A DNA stretch of 64,000 nt, from NCBI RefSeq assembly GCF_018613325.1, contig NZ_JAGGQJ010000011.1:186001-250000 (forward strand). The letters run 5' to 3'. This DNA comes from Bacillus sp. ISL-34 (GTDB taxonomy: Bacteria > Bacillota > Bacilli > Bacillales > DSM-1321). Shown one piece after another: positions 1-8,817 of this stretch. The notes under the pieces are model-generated. The model was not told where the DNA came from. It saw nothing but the letters and a program-made list of their open reading frames with translations, and did not search any database. The translations under genes and the position numbers were made by a program. Within the stretch, counting starts at the first letter, position 1; every line of letters starts with the position of its first letter.

Positions 1-2
1 CA

Positions 3-2015
3 AAGATTTTCTTAAGAATGGCTGATGGTAGTGTGTTTGAAAAAATCGTCTCCATTGTGGATCAAATAAACGGAAAACTTGAATACGTGTTGGAAGAAGA
101 AATTTCTCATCCAGGATTAGCAAAGGGCGAATTGAATATTAATTATGCAAATGGTCAAGCCTTGTCCGTTTGTAAATTCTCCTTTAATATCGACGCATCA
201 TTAATGGACCAAGACATTGTTCCTTTAGCTGAATATTATGTGAAGGATTTCAATACTCTCCAATCTGATATTGAACAAAGAGCAGCAGTTATAAATGTGA
301 CTGTTGATGAGATGCAAGAAAAGGTGGATGCGTTTGAATCCACTGCAGTTACCTTAGATCCTAGGCTTACGACAGTTGAAGAAAAAGTGGCAACTGCTAC
401 CGTACAGTTGGCGGATACTGTGAAAAAGCACGGCGATAAGGTTAGCGTTAAGGAATATGATAATTTAGTTATTAACGGCGACTGGACAAACGCATTTCAA
501 AATGCATTTCAAAATGCCACATTTGTTGACGTTCCCGACGGTGATTATATGATTAACGACCAAATACTGAAGAATACGGGAAAAAAGTTGGTCTTAACTA
601 TTTCAAAGGGCGCTAACTTTAAAGCGGGTAATTCTTTTCCAACAGGAAAATCGCTTTTTAAAGTAGATGGTCTAGAAAGATTTGTGCTAAATGGACTTAT
701 TATGGACGGTAATTGGTCTTATCGCGGTTTTGCAGATTGGACTAACTATATTCATGGAATAGAAGTTAAAAATATTACCAAAAAAGTTACCATAAAAGAA
801 TGTGAAATTTCAAATTATCCAAGCATTGCGATACAGGTAGTAAATAGTAATAATGTTCATATTAGCGGTAACGTTATAGAAAGCGGACAGTTTCACGGTA
901 TCGAAGTAAAGGATTGCGTGTTTTCTCACATCGGAAGAAATAGAATATTAGGGATCGGAAATGCCGGAGTAGATCCAATCAAGGGAGGTATTGGAGTTTT
1001 AGTTACTAAGGGGCAAAAGGCATATATTTATCGTAACGATGTATCTAATATGTCTGATACAGCGATGAAGACTGAAGGAACAGATCATGTTATATTCAGT
1101 GGAAATACAGCCGTAGATTCTGGGAAAGATGGAATAAAAATAATGAGTCATTCATCAAGATTTCCATCATTTGCGAAAGTAATTAATAACACTGTTCTAA
1201 GACTTAATGAATGGAGGCCCGATGGAACCTCTTTGATCGCTATTCAAAGTATTAAGAAATCCATTGTACAAGGGAATATACTTGAAGGTGGAAATAAGAC
1301 GGGGTCGCAAGTCGAGAATGGTGTAAGGGTTAATTCTATTGACGGAGTAGTATATAGTGAGGATTCAACAGTAAGAAATAATGTAATTAAAAATACAAAT
1401 TCTGAGAGCATCTATATAGATAAAGTTAAGAAAATTTCCATTACAGATAATTCAACAGATCACGGAATTAATGTAATAAATTCGTTGTCTAGTTTGAAGG
1501 TTAAAGGTAATTCACTTACACCTGTTTCTGTAAAATCAACTATAGTCGGAATTCAAGTTTTTAATTCAGTGAATGTAGATATTTCTAATAATGAAATTTC
1601 TAAGTTTTTAAACGGTATTCTTGTGTCCCCTGGGTTACTCACGAAACGAATCACTTTAAAAGACAATGATATTAGTGATCTTGATGGTTACCCGATTCGA
1701 GTTAAAAATTACGGAACTGACTTAGCTGTTATTAACCTATTGGACATTTCAGATAATCGTATGATTAATGTTGCGCAGGTTAATAATATATCAGAAGCGA
1801 TAAGTGTGAGCATATTAAATAGTAATTTCAAATTCCTTAAACTGAGGGATAATTTACTGCAATCTGAAGGAACAGGTACGATCTCATACATGTTTCAAGT
1901 GTTAGATACAGGTACTAATATTACTAATGCGATACTGAAAGATAATGTTTCTAATTCCAATAAGCAAGTACTTAAAAATAAAATCACAAATATTTTGGAA
2001 CAAGTTGTGGCTTAA
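3..2015 (+). CDS. Phage tail/baseplate protein, BppU-like N-terminus and beta-helix (5' partial)
   Basis: The frame is open to the left edge, so the gene starts outside the window; the first in-window ATG at 18 is probably internal. The visible N-terminus (KIFLRMADGS, then a short beta-rich stretch) resembles the end of a BppU-type baseplate upper domain. A coiled-coil-like linker follows near residues 75-140, then a long region of short repeated turns such as 'NNVHISGNVIESG' and 'SVNVDISNNEIS', typical of right-handed beta-helix (pectate-lyase-like) tail proteins. Role by family: host-surface binding or degradation. Ending the tail module next to the lysis genes fits this. The receptor or enzyme activity cannot be read. 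Confidence 0.75.
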   Translation, partial: KIFLRMADGSVFEKIVSIVDQINGKLEYVLEEEISHPGLAKGELNINYANGQALSVCKFSFNIDASLMDQDIVPLAEYYVKDFNTLQSDIEQRAAVINVTVDEMQEKVDAFESTAVTLDPRLTTVEEKVATATVQLADTVKKHGDKVSVKEYDNLVINGDWTNAFQNAFQNATFVDVPDGDYMINDQILKNTGKKLVLTISKGANFKAGNSFPTGKSLFKVDGLERFVLNGLIMDGNWSYRGFADWTNYIHGIEVKNITKKVTIKECEISNYPSIAIQVVNSNNVHISGNVIESGQFHGIEVKDCVFSHIGRNRILGIGNAGVDPIKGGIGVLVTKGQKAYIYRNDVSNMSDTAMKTEGTDHVIFSGNTAVDSGKDGIKIMSHSSRFPSFAKVINNTVLRLNEWRPDGTSLIAIQSIKKSIVQGNILEGGNKTGSQVENGVRVNSIDGVVYSEDSTVRNNVIKNTNSESIYIDKVKKISITDNSTDHGINVINSLSSLKVKGNSLTPVSVKSTIVGIQVFNSVNVDISNNEISKFLNGILVSPGLLTKRITLKDNDISDLDGYPIRVKNYGTDLAVINLLDISDNRMINVAQVNNISEAISVSILNSNFKFLKLRDNLLQSEGTGTISYMFQVLDTGTNITNAILKDNVSNSNKQVLKNKITNILEQVVA

Positions 2016-2052
2016 AATGAAAATGAGGAGAACGAATTATCCTTAACAAAAA

Positions 2053-2095
2053 AAACAAATAACAAATCCTTGTAAGGGTTTGTTATTTGTTTTTA
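2053..2095. terminator. Bidirectional terminator between tail protein and acyltransferase
   Basis: A long inverted repeat (AACAAATAACAAATCC / GGGTTTGTTATTTGTT) with a GTAA-containing loop has A-rich and T-rich flanks. It can end transcription from both convergent genes. Confidence 0.8.
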
Positions 2096-2102
2096 ATCTA
2101 AG

Positions 2103-3164
2103 TTATATTACTGCTTTTGTCTCGTGATGCGTTGTTTTTCTTGAAGGAAGAAACCTTTTTCTGCAGTAATTCAAAATTGGCTTTTCAATGATAGAGTGGA
2201 AGATGCATCCGGCAACAATAGCAAGTAACGCTATAACAGGTATCGTAAAAATTCCTAAAAGGTTAAATAAATCTAATGGACCTACAATCTTTACAGAAGC
2301 AGCCAAAAAAATAGGATGGGTTAAATAAATGGAATATGAAGCACTACCAAGATATTTAAATATAGGGCTAATATTCGGCTTTCTTGTAAAATCTAAATTT
2401 GCACAGCCTAAAATCATTAATGCAGCAGGAAATCCACCCATGACAATTCGACTAATTTCGAAGGAGAAATATTCATTTAAAACCCAAAAAGTAAAAAAGC
2501 TTATTATACCTATTGTTAATGGAAGTGATCCTGAAATTTTTCTTTTTGAAAAAATATAAGCAACACTACAACCTAATAAAAATTCAATATTATACTCACT
2601 AAAAATAAAGTTTATTAATAAAAATTCTTCAAAAGGGTTTATAAAAAGCATGACAAAAGTTATTAACATCCAAGAAACGACTACTGGGAAAGTGTACTTA
2701 GGTTTTATTAAAATTAAAAGTGCAAAAACTAAGTAAAAAAACATTTCGTGTGTTAAAGACCAAGCTACCCCTAATATAGGTTGGAGTTCTTGAGGTATTA
2801 ATAGTAGAGACTTAATTAAATAAACAGGGTTGCTGTAGTGTGGTTCTCCAAATGACGGAACTGCCAGATAAATAGGTATTAAGGTAAGTGCAATTATCCA
2901 ATAAACTGGGTAGACTCTAATAACTCGTTTTAAAACGAAAGGTTTTAGTTTATCTGGTTTACCAATATCGGATTTGTGTATGTAAAAGATGATAAATCCA
3001 CTTAGAACAAAGAAAACATCAACACCTAAATACCCTGGATTAAAAAAACCATACAAGAATTCTGTATTATAATCCTTAACAAAAATCCTAGTAGTGTGAT
3101 GTAATAATACTAATATTGCAGCTATTCCTCTTAATGTTTCAATTGAATCTAATTGTCTTTTCAA
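2103..3164 (-). CDS. Acyltransferase 3 family membrane protein (OafA/YrhL-like)
   Basis: A 353-residue multi-span membrane protein. The N-terminus carries the family signature RGIAAILVLLHHTTR with the catalytic-type histidine near residue 22, followed by 'NPGYLGVDVFFVLSGFIIF'. The family transfers acetyl or other acyl groups to cell-surface polysaccharides. The likely start is a TTG at 3164, preceded by GAAGGGA. It sits on the opposite strand inside the rightward phage late region, directly after the tail protein, which suggests a lysogenic conversion (moron) gene that modifies the host surface. The acceptor sugar cannot be predicted. Confidence 0.85.
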   Translation of the reverse strand: MKRQLDSIETLRGIAAILVLLHHTTRIFVKDYNTEFLYGFFNPGYLGVDVFFVLSGFIIFYIHKSDIGKPDKLKPFVLKRVIRVYPVYWIIALTLIPIYLAVPSFGEPHYSNPVYLIKSLLLIPQELQPILGVAWSLTHEMFFYLVFALLILIKPKYTFPVVVSWMLITFVMLFINPFEEFLLINFIFSEYNIEFLLGCSVAYIFSKRKISGSLPLTIGIISFFTFWVLNEYFSFEISRIVMGGFPAALMILGCANLDFTRKPNISPIFKYLGSASYSIYLTHPIFLAASVKIVGPLDLFNLLGIFTIPVIALLAIVAGCIFHSIIEKPILNYCRKRFLPSRKTTHHETKAVI

Positions 3165-3344
3165 AGTACTACGTCCCTTCAGAATATATGTTTGATATAT
3201 ATAGGTTAATTGTTAATAAATGGTGCGTCAATAACAATCTTATTAAAGAAGCTGACCTATGGTTTTTTAGCATTACAAAAAAAGCTGATAGTAAATAAAG
3301 GTAACCTCTTTTTATTTAATCTTTGCTCGTCCTGACGATAATAT

Positions 3345-3409
3345 AAGTGAAAGTGATTAACAGTTTCTACGTAACAAATAAAACATGTAATTAGAAAATA
3401 CTTTCACTT
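3345..3409. repeat. Inverted repeat AAGTGAAAGT / ACTTTCACTT
   Basis: Perfect 10-bp arms at 3345-3354 and 3400-3409, separated by 45 bases, lie in the roughly 280-base gap between the acyltransferase and the next rightward gene. The gap is otherwise AT-rich without a gene I can support. Role unknown; an operator or leader hairpin is possible. Confidence 0.4.
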
Positions 3410-3444
3410 TTATTTATAATGAGCTAAAGAAAGGTGTGTTCAAT

Positions 3445-3570
3445 ATGGTGGGGAAACACGAAGGGGATTTTTTAAAAGGTCTTTTGTATGGTACTACTTT
3501 GAGCATATCGTTATGGATTTCTTTTATTGGGTGGATTAAATTAATCATTAGTACTTGTACTTTATTTTAG
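3445..3570 (+). CDS. Small membrane protein upstream of lysis cassette
   Basis: An ATG with AAAGGTG about 12 bases upstream opens a 41-residue frame. The protein has a charged N-terminus (MVGKHEGDFLKG) and one hydrophobic segment from about residue 14 to 41. Its place just before the XhlA-like and holin genes fits a lysis or tail-end accessory membrane peptide. I do not recognise a family. The gene is supported by its ribosome site, the membrane-protein composition and a downstream terminator. Confidence 0.5.
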   Translation: MVGKHEGDFLKGLLYGTTLSISLWISFIGWIKLIISTCTLF

Positions 3571-3605
3571 ATTCAATTTTTGAAAACTGAATAGCAAAAC
3601 AATCC

Positions 3606-3634
3606 AAGTCGTCCTAAAAGGGCGGCTTTTTATT
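3606..3634 (+). terminator. Terminator
   Basis: The hairpin AGTCGTCC / GGGCGGCT with a TAAAA loop is followed by TTTTTA. Confidence 0.7.
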
Positions 3635-3697
3635 ATGCATAAACATCCTAGACATACAGAGATAGAGAGAATTTTATGTTAAAGGGGGTTATGGACA

Positions 3698-4090
3698 TTG
3701 GAGGAGATGGACATGCCACAACGGTTAGAGAATCATGAGCAACGTATCTCACAATTAGAAACCAATTATGGTGAGGTAATTAAGGAAATATCAGTTATAA
3801 AACAAGGTCAGGATCAGATTGAAAAAACCGTTTTGCAAACCTCGAATTCTCAAAAAGATATATTGGTTTCACAAAATCAAACAATGCTGCAGCATTTACT
3901 TACCATTAACCAGAAGCAAGAAGAAGTAAAAGGACAGGTGCAATTAACAAAAATCGCAGCAGAAAAGGACGTCACAGTAGCGAAGATGTCCAAGCAAGAA
4001 AAGGTACTCGTAGCTTTACTTTCTGCTCCAGGTCTATTGTTAGCAGCCTTTGAATATATACCAAAAATCTTAAATTCGTTTGGAGGTTGA
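3698..4090 (+). CDS. XhlA-like coiled-coil membrane protein (lysis accessory)
   Basis: About 130 residues. Heptad-patterned coiled coil runs from about residue 8 to 95 and a single C-terminal hydrophobic segment (VLVALLSAPGLLLAAFEYIPKI) follows, the layout of XhlA/hemolysin-type phage proteins that act with a holin. Two starts compete: TTG at 3698 with AAAGGGGG upstream, and ATG at 3713 with GGAGGA eight bases upstream; the second would give 125 residues. The gene overlaps the Shine-Dalgarno of the holin gene, so the two are probably translated together. Confidence 0.6.
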   Translation: MEEMDMPQRLENHEQRISQLETNYGEVIKEISVIKQGQDQIEKTVLQTSNSQKDILVSQNQTMLQHLLTINQKQEEVKGQVQLTKIAAEKDVTVAKMSKQEKVLVALLSAPGLLLAAFEYIPKILNSFGG

Positions 4091-4094
4091 TCAT

Positions 4095-4367
4095 ATGGAT
4101 AATGAAGTCATGCAACAAGTATTAATATTTACAACTATTTTAGCTCCAATCGTCGCGGCCGTGGTCCAGGTAGTAAAACAAACTGTAACCTTGCCAAATA
4201 ATGTACTGCCAATCTTGAGCTTAGTAATTGGTCTAGCAGTAGGTTCAGTTGCCTTCCCATTCACGGATATGGATATTGTATTAAGATTATGGGCTGGTGC
4301 ATTCGCTGGTCTTGGTGGTACTGGTCTTTATGAGTTAGTTGCCAAAAGAGAAGGAACTTCAAAATAA
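4095..4367 (+). CDS. Phage holin family protein
   Basis: A 90-residue protein with an N-terminal hydrophobic helix (VLIFTTILAPIVAAVVQVV), a second (ILSLVIGLAVGSVAF) and a third glycine-rich one, then a short charged tail. The ATG at 4095 lies five bases after GGAGGTTGA; the upstream in-frame TTG at 4080 is the ribosome site itself, so I reject it. By family and position between the XhlA-like protein and the endolysin it should form the membrane lesion that releases or activates the amidase. Confidence 0.75.
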   Translation: MDNEVMQQVLIFTTILAPIVAAVVQVVKQTVTLPNNVLPILSLVIGLAVGSVAFPFTDMDIVLRLWAGAFAGLGGTGLYELVAKREGTSK

Positions 4368-4388
4368 GAGCCCATCGGGTGGCTTTTT
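4368..4388 (+). terminator. Terminator-like hairpin after holin gene
   Basis: AGCC...GGCT is followed by seven T residues directly after the holin stop codon. It overlaps the earliest possible start of the next frame, which argues for a later start there. Confidence 0.55.
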
Positions 4389-4918
4389 TTAGGTATGTTT
4401 ATTGTGATTTTTGGGGAAAGACTATTGTATTGGAATTAATAAGGGATGGGTGGGATATGTTTTTTCATACAATCGTTGGTTTTGTTTTCCCCTGGATCCT
4501 AGGAGTTTATTTAGTTAGAAATCAGACAAGGATTTTCGTTATTATTTACCCGGTTGGTGCTGCCATAGCTTTTCTAATAAACAAAATTGGATTTAATTAT
4601 TTTTGGAAGATGAATGGGGACTTTGTAGAATTATCGTTCCCCTCGCTTCCTTATGATATAGGGCTCTTTCCAATACTGAGTTGTTTATTTATATGTATAA
4701 TCCATTTTGAAAAAATAGGTATCCTAATTACTTTTTTAGTCTTTACATTAGGTACAAGTTTCATTGAACTATTACTGGTGATATTAGGTAAATTAGATTA
4801 CCTAAATGAATGGAATATTTATTGGACAGCAGTAAGTTATGGGATATCCTATTTAATTACTTATGGTTATTACAAAATAGTCGTAAAATATTTTTCATTA
4901 AACAAACAGATGCATTAA
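4379..4918 (+). CDS. Multi-span membrane protein, unknown
   Basis: The open frame has up to 179 residues with about five hydrophobic segments, beginning at MFFHTIVGFVFPWILGVYLV. The GTG at 4379 lies inside a terminator, so the true start is probably TTG 4430 or ATG 4457, the latter with GGGTGGG just upstream. It resembles small integral membrane proteins of the CBO0543 type, but I am not sure of this. Lying inside the lysis cassette and closed by its own terminator, it is either a second membrane lysis factor or a moron. Confidence 0.5.
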   Translation: MAFFRYVYCDFWGKTIVLELIRDGWDMFFHTIVGFVFPWILGVYLVRNQTRIFVIIYPVGAAIAFLINKIGFNYFWKMNGDFVELSFPSLPYDIGLFPILSCLFICIIHFEKIGILITFLVFTLGTSFIELLLVILGKLDYLNEWNIYWTAVSYGISYLITYGYYKIVVKYFSLNKQMH

Positions 4919-4932
4919 TGAAAAAAGGAACA

Positions 4933-4960
4933 CAAACGCCTTATATAGGCGTTTTTTTTG
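4933..4960 (+). terminator. Terminator
   Basis: AACGCC / GGCGTT with a TTATATA loop, then eight T residues. Confidence 0.75.
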
Positions 4961-5010
4961 TTGCTCCGAAAATAAGAATACCATTTAAAATTAAAAGGAG
5001 ACGATGGAAA

Positions 5011-6159
5011 ATGAACTTTATTAATCTTCCACAATTAGTCGATATGAGAGGTAAATTAAAATCAAATGGCACTTACTCAAAACGAACGAAATCAATCACA
5101 CACCGTGTATGGCATCACTCATTAACCAAAAAGAACTTGTCAGGTTCTGATGCTGCAAGCTTTGCGGCATACCATGTAAGTACACTCGGGTGGCCTGGAT
5201 GTGGCTATGCTCTTGTAATCGAGCCTAAGAATATAATTAATACTCCGAATGGTAAAAGGGCTAGGATTGTATATGCCAATGATATTAACCGCAGGACCTA
5301 CCATGTGGGGAATAGTAATCAATTCTCACTCGGAATTTGTGTTGCTGGGGATTATCGATATGACACTATGGATGAAGCTACTCTTGCAAGTATTGCAGAA
5401 CTTCACGCTGCCCTTGTTAAAGATGGGATTGGGAAATATGATAAGGCCCATAATGAAATGCCGGGTTATAGTTGGAAAGCATGTTGTGAGTATAACTATA
5501 GAGATGCCTTTGATTGGAAAGGTTCAAAAATTCCAGCCAAGCCAGCACCGGCTCCTGATGTTTATACAATCCAAGAAGGCGATACTTTATGGAGCATTGC
5601 ACATAAAGATGGAACTGGCGGAGTTCAAGTTGAAGATTTAATTAAAGCGAATCCTGGAATAGATCCAACTAAACTAAAATTAGGTCAGAAAATCAATTTC
5701 GGAAATGCTAAAGAGGTTATTGTTAAACCTGATATAAAAGAGGAAGACAAAGTATCAAACAGTAGAGATGAAACAATCAGGTCCATTCAAAAAACGCTAA
5801 ACAGCCGTTATAAAGCTGGTCTTGTTGTAGATGGATATAATGGCCCTAAAACTAAAACAGCGCTTATAAAAGGCCTACAAACAGAACTTAATAAGCAATT
5901 CAATAAAAAGCTAGTTGTAGATGGAAAGTGGGGAGATGAGACCAAGGATGCCGTTGTTACTGTCCAAAAGGGTGCAAAAGGCAATCTTACTTGGATTCTA
6001 CAGGCTGCACTATATACAGAAGGATTTAATCCTGAGTCACTTGATTCTATCTTTGGAAAAGGTACTGAGTCAGCATTATCTAAATTCCAAAAAGCTAAAA
6101 GCATAACTGCAGATAACAAGGCTGGTAAGGTAACTTTCACTAAGTTGTTTGCTGCATAA
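5011..6159 (+). CDS. Phage endolysin: N-acetylmuramoyl-L-alanine amidase with LysM
   Basis: A 382-residue protein; ATG 5011 follows AAAAGGAGACGATGGAAA. Residues about 25-170 form an Amidase_2/PGRP-type domain: the zinc histidine motif HRVWHHS, then NQFSLGICVAGDY, and the later histidine in YDKAHNEMPG. A LysM repeat follows (YTIQEGDTLWSIAHK...LGQKINF, about residues 188-232), then repeats resembling peptidoglycan-binding helices (VVDGYNGPKTKTAL, VVDGKWGDETKDAV). It cuts the bond between muramic acid and L-alanine during phage lysis and follows the holin gene. The upstream in-frame extension from 4810 has no ribosome site and is rejected. Confidence 0.9.
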   Translation: MNFINLPQLVDMRGKLKSNGTYSKRTKSITHRVWHHSLTKKNLSGSDAASFAAYHVSTLGWPGCGYALVIEPKNIINTPNGKRARIVYANDINRRTYHVGNSNQFSLGICVAGDYRYDTMDEATLASIAELHAALVKDGIGKYDKAHNEMPGYSWKACCEYNYRDAFDWKGSKIPAKPAPAPDVYTIQEGDTLWSIAHKDGTGGVQVEDLIKANPGIDPTKLKLGQKINFGNAKEVIVKPDIKEEDKVSNSRDETIRSIQKTLNSRYKAGLVVDGYNGPKTKTALIKGLQTELNKQFNKKLVVDGKWGDETKDAVVTVQKGAKGNLTWILQAALYTEGFNPESLDSIFGKGTESALSKFQKAKSITADNKAGKVTFTKLFAA

Positions 6160-6162
6160 TCA

Positions 6163-6199
6163 AGAGTCCTTACTCGTATTGAGTAGGGGCTCTTTTTTT
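6163..6199 (+). terminator. Terminator after endolysin
   Basis: AGAG-T-CC-TTACTC pairs with GAGTAGG-GG-CTCT and is followed by seven T residues. It closes the late operon. Confidence 0.85.
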
Positions 6200-6531
6200 G
6201 TTGAAGTTCTGTTAAAGATGTTGTTCTAAAAGCAGGTTATTTCATTAAACACAACAGAATCTTAACGTTATTGGAATTTTTTCATACAATATAAAGTCGA
6301 GTGGCTGGAAGGATTATTTTAATAGAAGCATGGGTAGTTAAAAATATCAAATCTTTCCTAATCCCTTGAATGATAAATGCAAAAAAAACGAAAAAATGCT
6401 TGAATAATGTTCCAATTTACAAGATGATAATGGTAAATACATTATTTTGTTTGACTAGAGAAAGTGTGCGCCAACGTATGATGTATTGGTATGAAAAAAT
6501 AGGTGCGTAGGGCGTGCAGGAGGATAAATGC
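6200..6531. other. Intergenic gap before HEPN-like gene
   Basis: About 330 AT-rich bases without a supportable gene. TTGAAT near 6402 and a GATAAT-like element about 20 bases later are a weak promoter candidate for the next gene. Confidence 0.3.
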
Positions 6532-8280
6532 ATGAAAAGCATGATTAGGTTTGTAATGATTAACATTAAACAGAACAGCTTTGACTTTAAAGAATACACA
6601 ACAGAGCTAATGGAAAAGGTAGAAACCGGATTAGCAGCAAAAGATTTGGAGTTTTATGCAAATAAAGATCGAATGCGAAAATGTTCTCTTGTTTTAATGG
6701 ACAAGCAGTATGTTGTTCAGTTTACTTTTATTATGACCCATGGGACTTCTCAATTGAAAGTGGACATTTCAAGGGAAGCGAATTCGGTAGATGACAAAGA
6801 GTTGCATGATTTAAAGATTAAGATAAAAGATTTAATAATAGATGAGTGGGAACAGTGTGTGTGGTTGGAGGACCGACAATCAGAGGAATTAGCTGAAGAT
6901 TTATATAAGGACGTTCATTCCGTAGAAAATTCCCTACGCCGATTAATTAACACAGTCTTATTTTATAATCTGGGCGGCGATTGGTGGGAAAAATACATGC
7001 CCACTCACCTGACAAAAAAATACAACCAAAGGAATGACCCTTACAAAGACCGGGCCCCTAGCTTTAAAAATATCCATACGAATTTATTATCCATAGATAC
7101 CGGGGATTTAGTTACTATCATCTCGTTTAAAACCTATCGAGTGAAAGAAACCAATATTTTTAGGGAAGATGATCCTTTTATATTTGGTTTTGCGGAACCA
7201 GAAAGTAATATTGATAGGCGGAGAGAACTGCATCGCTTTCAATACATTATGAATAATCTCATGAATGACGAAAAATCGATTGAAGGACTTCAGAAAAGTT
7301 TAACCCGCATCTTACAAGAACAAATGGAAGTCGACAAAGATTTTTGGGAAGATTATTTTGCACCGTGGTTTACTTGTAACATAAGGGAATTCCAAGGGAA
7401 ATGGGAAAACTTTAGTACGGATCGAAACCATGTGGCTCATAATAAACTAATTGATACTAAGTTATATCAAAAGTTCAAGAAAAGCATGGGTGATCTGCTG
7501 ACTCTAATTACGCAGGCAGAGAGTAAATTCTCCGAACATTTAGATCAAGAAATGAACAACTTTCTGGAAGAATTAGAAGAGATGGAAGAGATCGAATACC
7601 GTCAAAGAGAAGCTGATCTGAGAGAAATAAAGGCAGAGGAAGCTGGAGTGCAAATTCGAGATGAGGATGACATCTTCGAATTACTGCAGGAAAACATTAA
7701 TTTAGCTTTTGGAGAAATTAAGCAAGACATTTACTACAGAAGTGATCTTGAAATTATCTATAAAGAGCCTTTGTTAAAAGATAACGATGAAAATGTGTTA
7801 GTGATTATTCACAATGATACTAGAAATTGCATAACAGTTGATGTAGAACCTTTCATTGATGCAGAAGAAGCCGGAACAAGCACTGTGAACTTTTTAGTAT
7901 ATTACAATGATGATCATCAAGAAAGTTACGAAATTAGCTATACGAATGGCGAAGCGTATTTTAATAAAGACCAAGGTTGTTATATGCCAAATATACAAGA
8001 CGAGTTGGATGTTTCTGCGTTTGAGGACCTGGAAACTCTTGTGCATAAATTAGTGAATGAGAAAATGCCCGAAATAGATGAGGATATGGCTTCATTTCCT
8101 TGTGTCGAATGCAACGCATTTGCGGTTAATATATCAAAAGAAAATGAATATACAGTAGGACACTGCTTTAAATGTGGTCATTCAAATCAGGTAGGCGGGT
8201 GCATGAAATGTGAGGAACCTATAGACAGTACACAAGATGGATTTTGTGAAAGTTGCCAGGAATATATAGATAGACAGTAA
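6532..8280 (+). CDS. HEPN-like putative RNase with C-terminal double zinc ribbon (accessory/defence candidate)
   Basis: A 582-residue protein I do not recognise as a named family. ATG 6532 follows GCAGGAGG with ideal spacing. Residues about 125-160 (ENSLRRLINTVL...DWWEKYM) and about 235-315 look like two helical units of the same kind; the second holds RNHVAH at 298-303, an exact R-N-x3-H HEPN ribonuclease signature. A glutamate-rich coiled coil (about 340-375) leads to a mixed domain. The C-terminus has four CxxC knuckles (C524/527, C545/548, C557/560, C572/575), suggesting two zinc ribbons. It stands alone between terminators directly after the endolysin, a usual place for morons. An abortive-infection RNase is inference. 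Confidence 0.6.
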   Translation: MKSMIRFVMINIKQNSFDFKEYTTELMEKVETGLAAKDLEFYANKDRMRKCSLVLMDKQYVVQFTFIMTHGTSQLKVDISREANSVDDKELHDLKIKIKDLIIDEWEQCVWLEDRQSEELAEDLYKDVHSVENSLRRLINTVLFYNLGGDWWEKYMPTHLTKKYNQRNDPYKDRAPSFKNIHTNLLSIDTGDLVTIISFKTYRVKETNIFREDDPFIFGFAEPESNIDRRRELHRFQYIMNNLMNDEKSIEGLQKSLTRILQEQMEVDKDFWEDYFAPWFTCNIREFQGKWENFSTDRNHVAHNKLIDTKLYQKFKKSMGDLLTLITQAESKFSEHLDQEMNNFLEELEEMEEIEYRQREADLREIKAEEAGVQIRDEDDIFELLQENINLAFGEIKQDIYYRSDLEIIYKEPLLKDNDENVLVIIHNDTRNCITVDVEPFIDAEEAGTSTVNFLVYYNDDHQESYEISYTNGEAYFNKDQGCYMPNIQDELDVSAFEDLETLVHKLVNEKMPEIDEDMASFPCVECNAFAVNISKENEYTVGHCFKCGHSNQVGGCMKCEEPIDSTQDGFCESCQEYIDRQ

Positions 8281-8328
8281 TTTACTTTCTATTTTCTTTA
8301 CAAATACGGAATTAGTTCTATAAGGTAT

Positions 8329-8360
8329 AAAAGAGGCCACATAAGTGGTCTCTTTTATTT
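8329..8360 (+). terminator. Terminator
   Basis: AAAAGAGGCCAC / GTGGTCTCTTTT with an ATAA loop, then TTATTTG. Confidence 0.8.
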
Positions 8361-8424
8361 GTTCAAAAATCAACATTTCTCTAGCCTGAACTTATTTGGG
8401 GAAGGAATTTTTTTACTTTTTATA

Positions 8425-8446
8425 AGAACGTTCGTTCGTATATAAT
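8425..8446 (+). promoter_or_regulatory. LexA-like SOS box overlapping yolD promoter
   Basis: AGAAC-GTTC-GTTCG at 8425-8438 differs by one base from the Gram-positive LexA (DinR) consensus CGAAC-N4-GTTCG. A TATAAT -10 element begins three bases later at 8441, so a bound repressor would cover the promoter spacer. The same layout recurs at 14122. Confidence 0.65.
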
Positions 8447-8470
8447 GGATAATAAGGAGGGATTTTTCTG

Positions 8471-8815
8471 ATGGGGACAATTCGTGATAGAGGGCTAGTT
8501 AAATGGCAAACAGCATTAATTATGCCTGAACATAAAGCTTTAAATAAGAAAATAGGTGAGGTCGATTATTTCCTAAATAAAAAACCTATCCTTGATGAGT
8601 ACCAGGTTGAAGAGTTTGAAAACAACATTCATTATGCGATGGAATTTCATTTACCGATAAGTTTTAGATTGCATAACGAGGTAAATGCTCATGATTTGTA
8701 TGGGCATTGTGTGTACATTCATCCTGTCACGAAAGAGTTACGTATTCAGAAGAAAGATAGTTCCTTTGAGTATATTCAGTTTGATGAGATTATTGAAATA
8801 ACTGTTGAGGATTAA
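8471..8815 (+). CDS. yolD: YolD-like protein
   Basis: A 114-residue protein opening with IRDRGLVKWQTALIMPEHKAL, which matches the YolD family signature (RDRG...KW..A...PEH). In Bacillus phages and chromosomes yolD normally precedes a Y-family polymerase gene (uvrX/yqjW) and is induced by DNA damage. Here the start follows AAGGAGGG, the promoter carries a LexA-like box, and a terminator comes directly after the stop, so the gene is single and no polymerase partner exists nearby. Its biochemical role is unknown. Confidence 0.85.
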   Translation: MGTIRDRGLVKWQTALIMPEHKALNKKIGEVDYFLNKKPILDEYQVEEFENNIHYAMEFHLPISFRLHNEVNAHDLYGHCVYIHPVTKELRIQKKDSSFEYIQFDEIIEITVED

Positions 8816-8817
8816 AC

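Noticed and set aside
4810-5010. N-terminal extension of the endolysin
   Set aside because: It crosses a terminator and overlaps the previous gene; ATG 5011 has a strong ribosome site.
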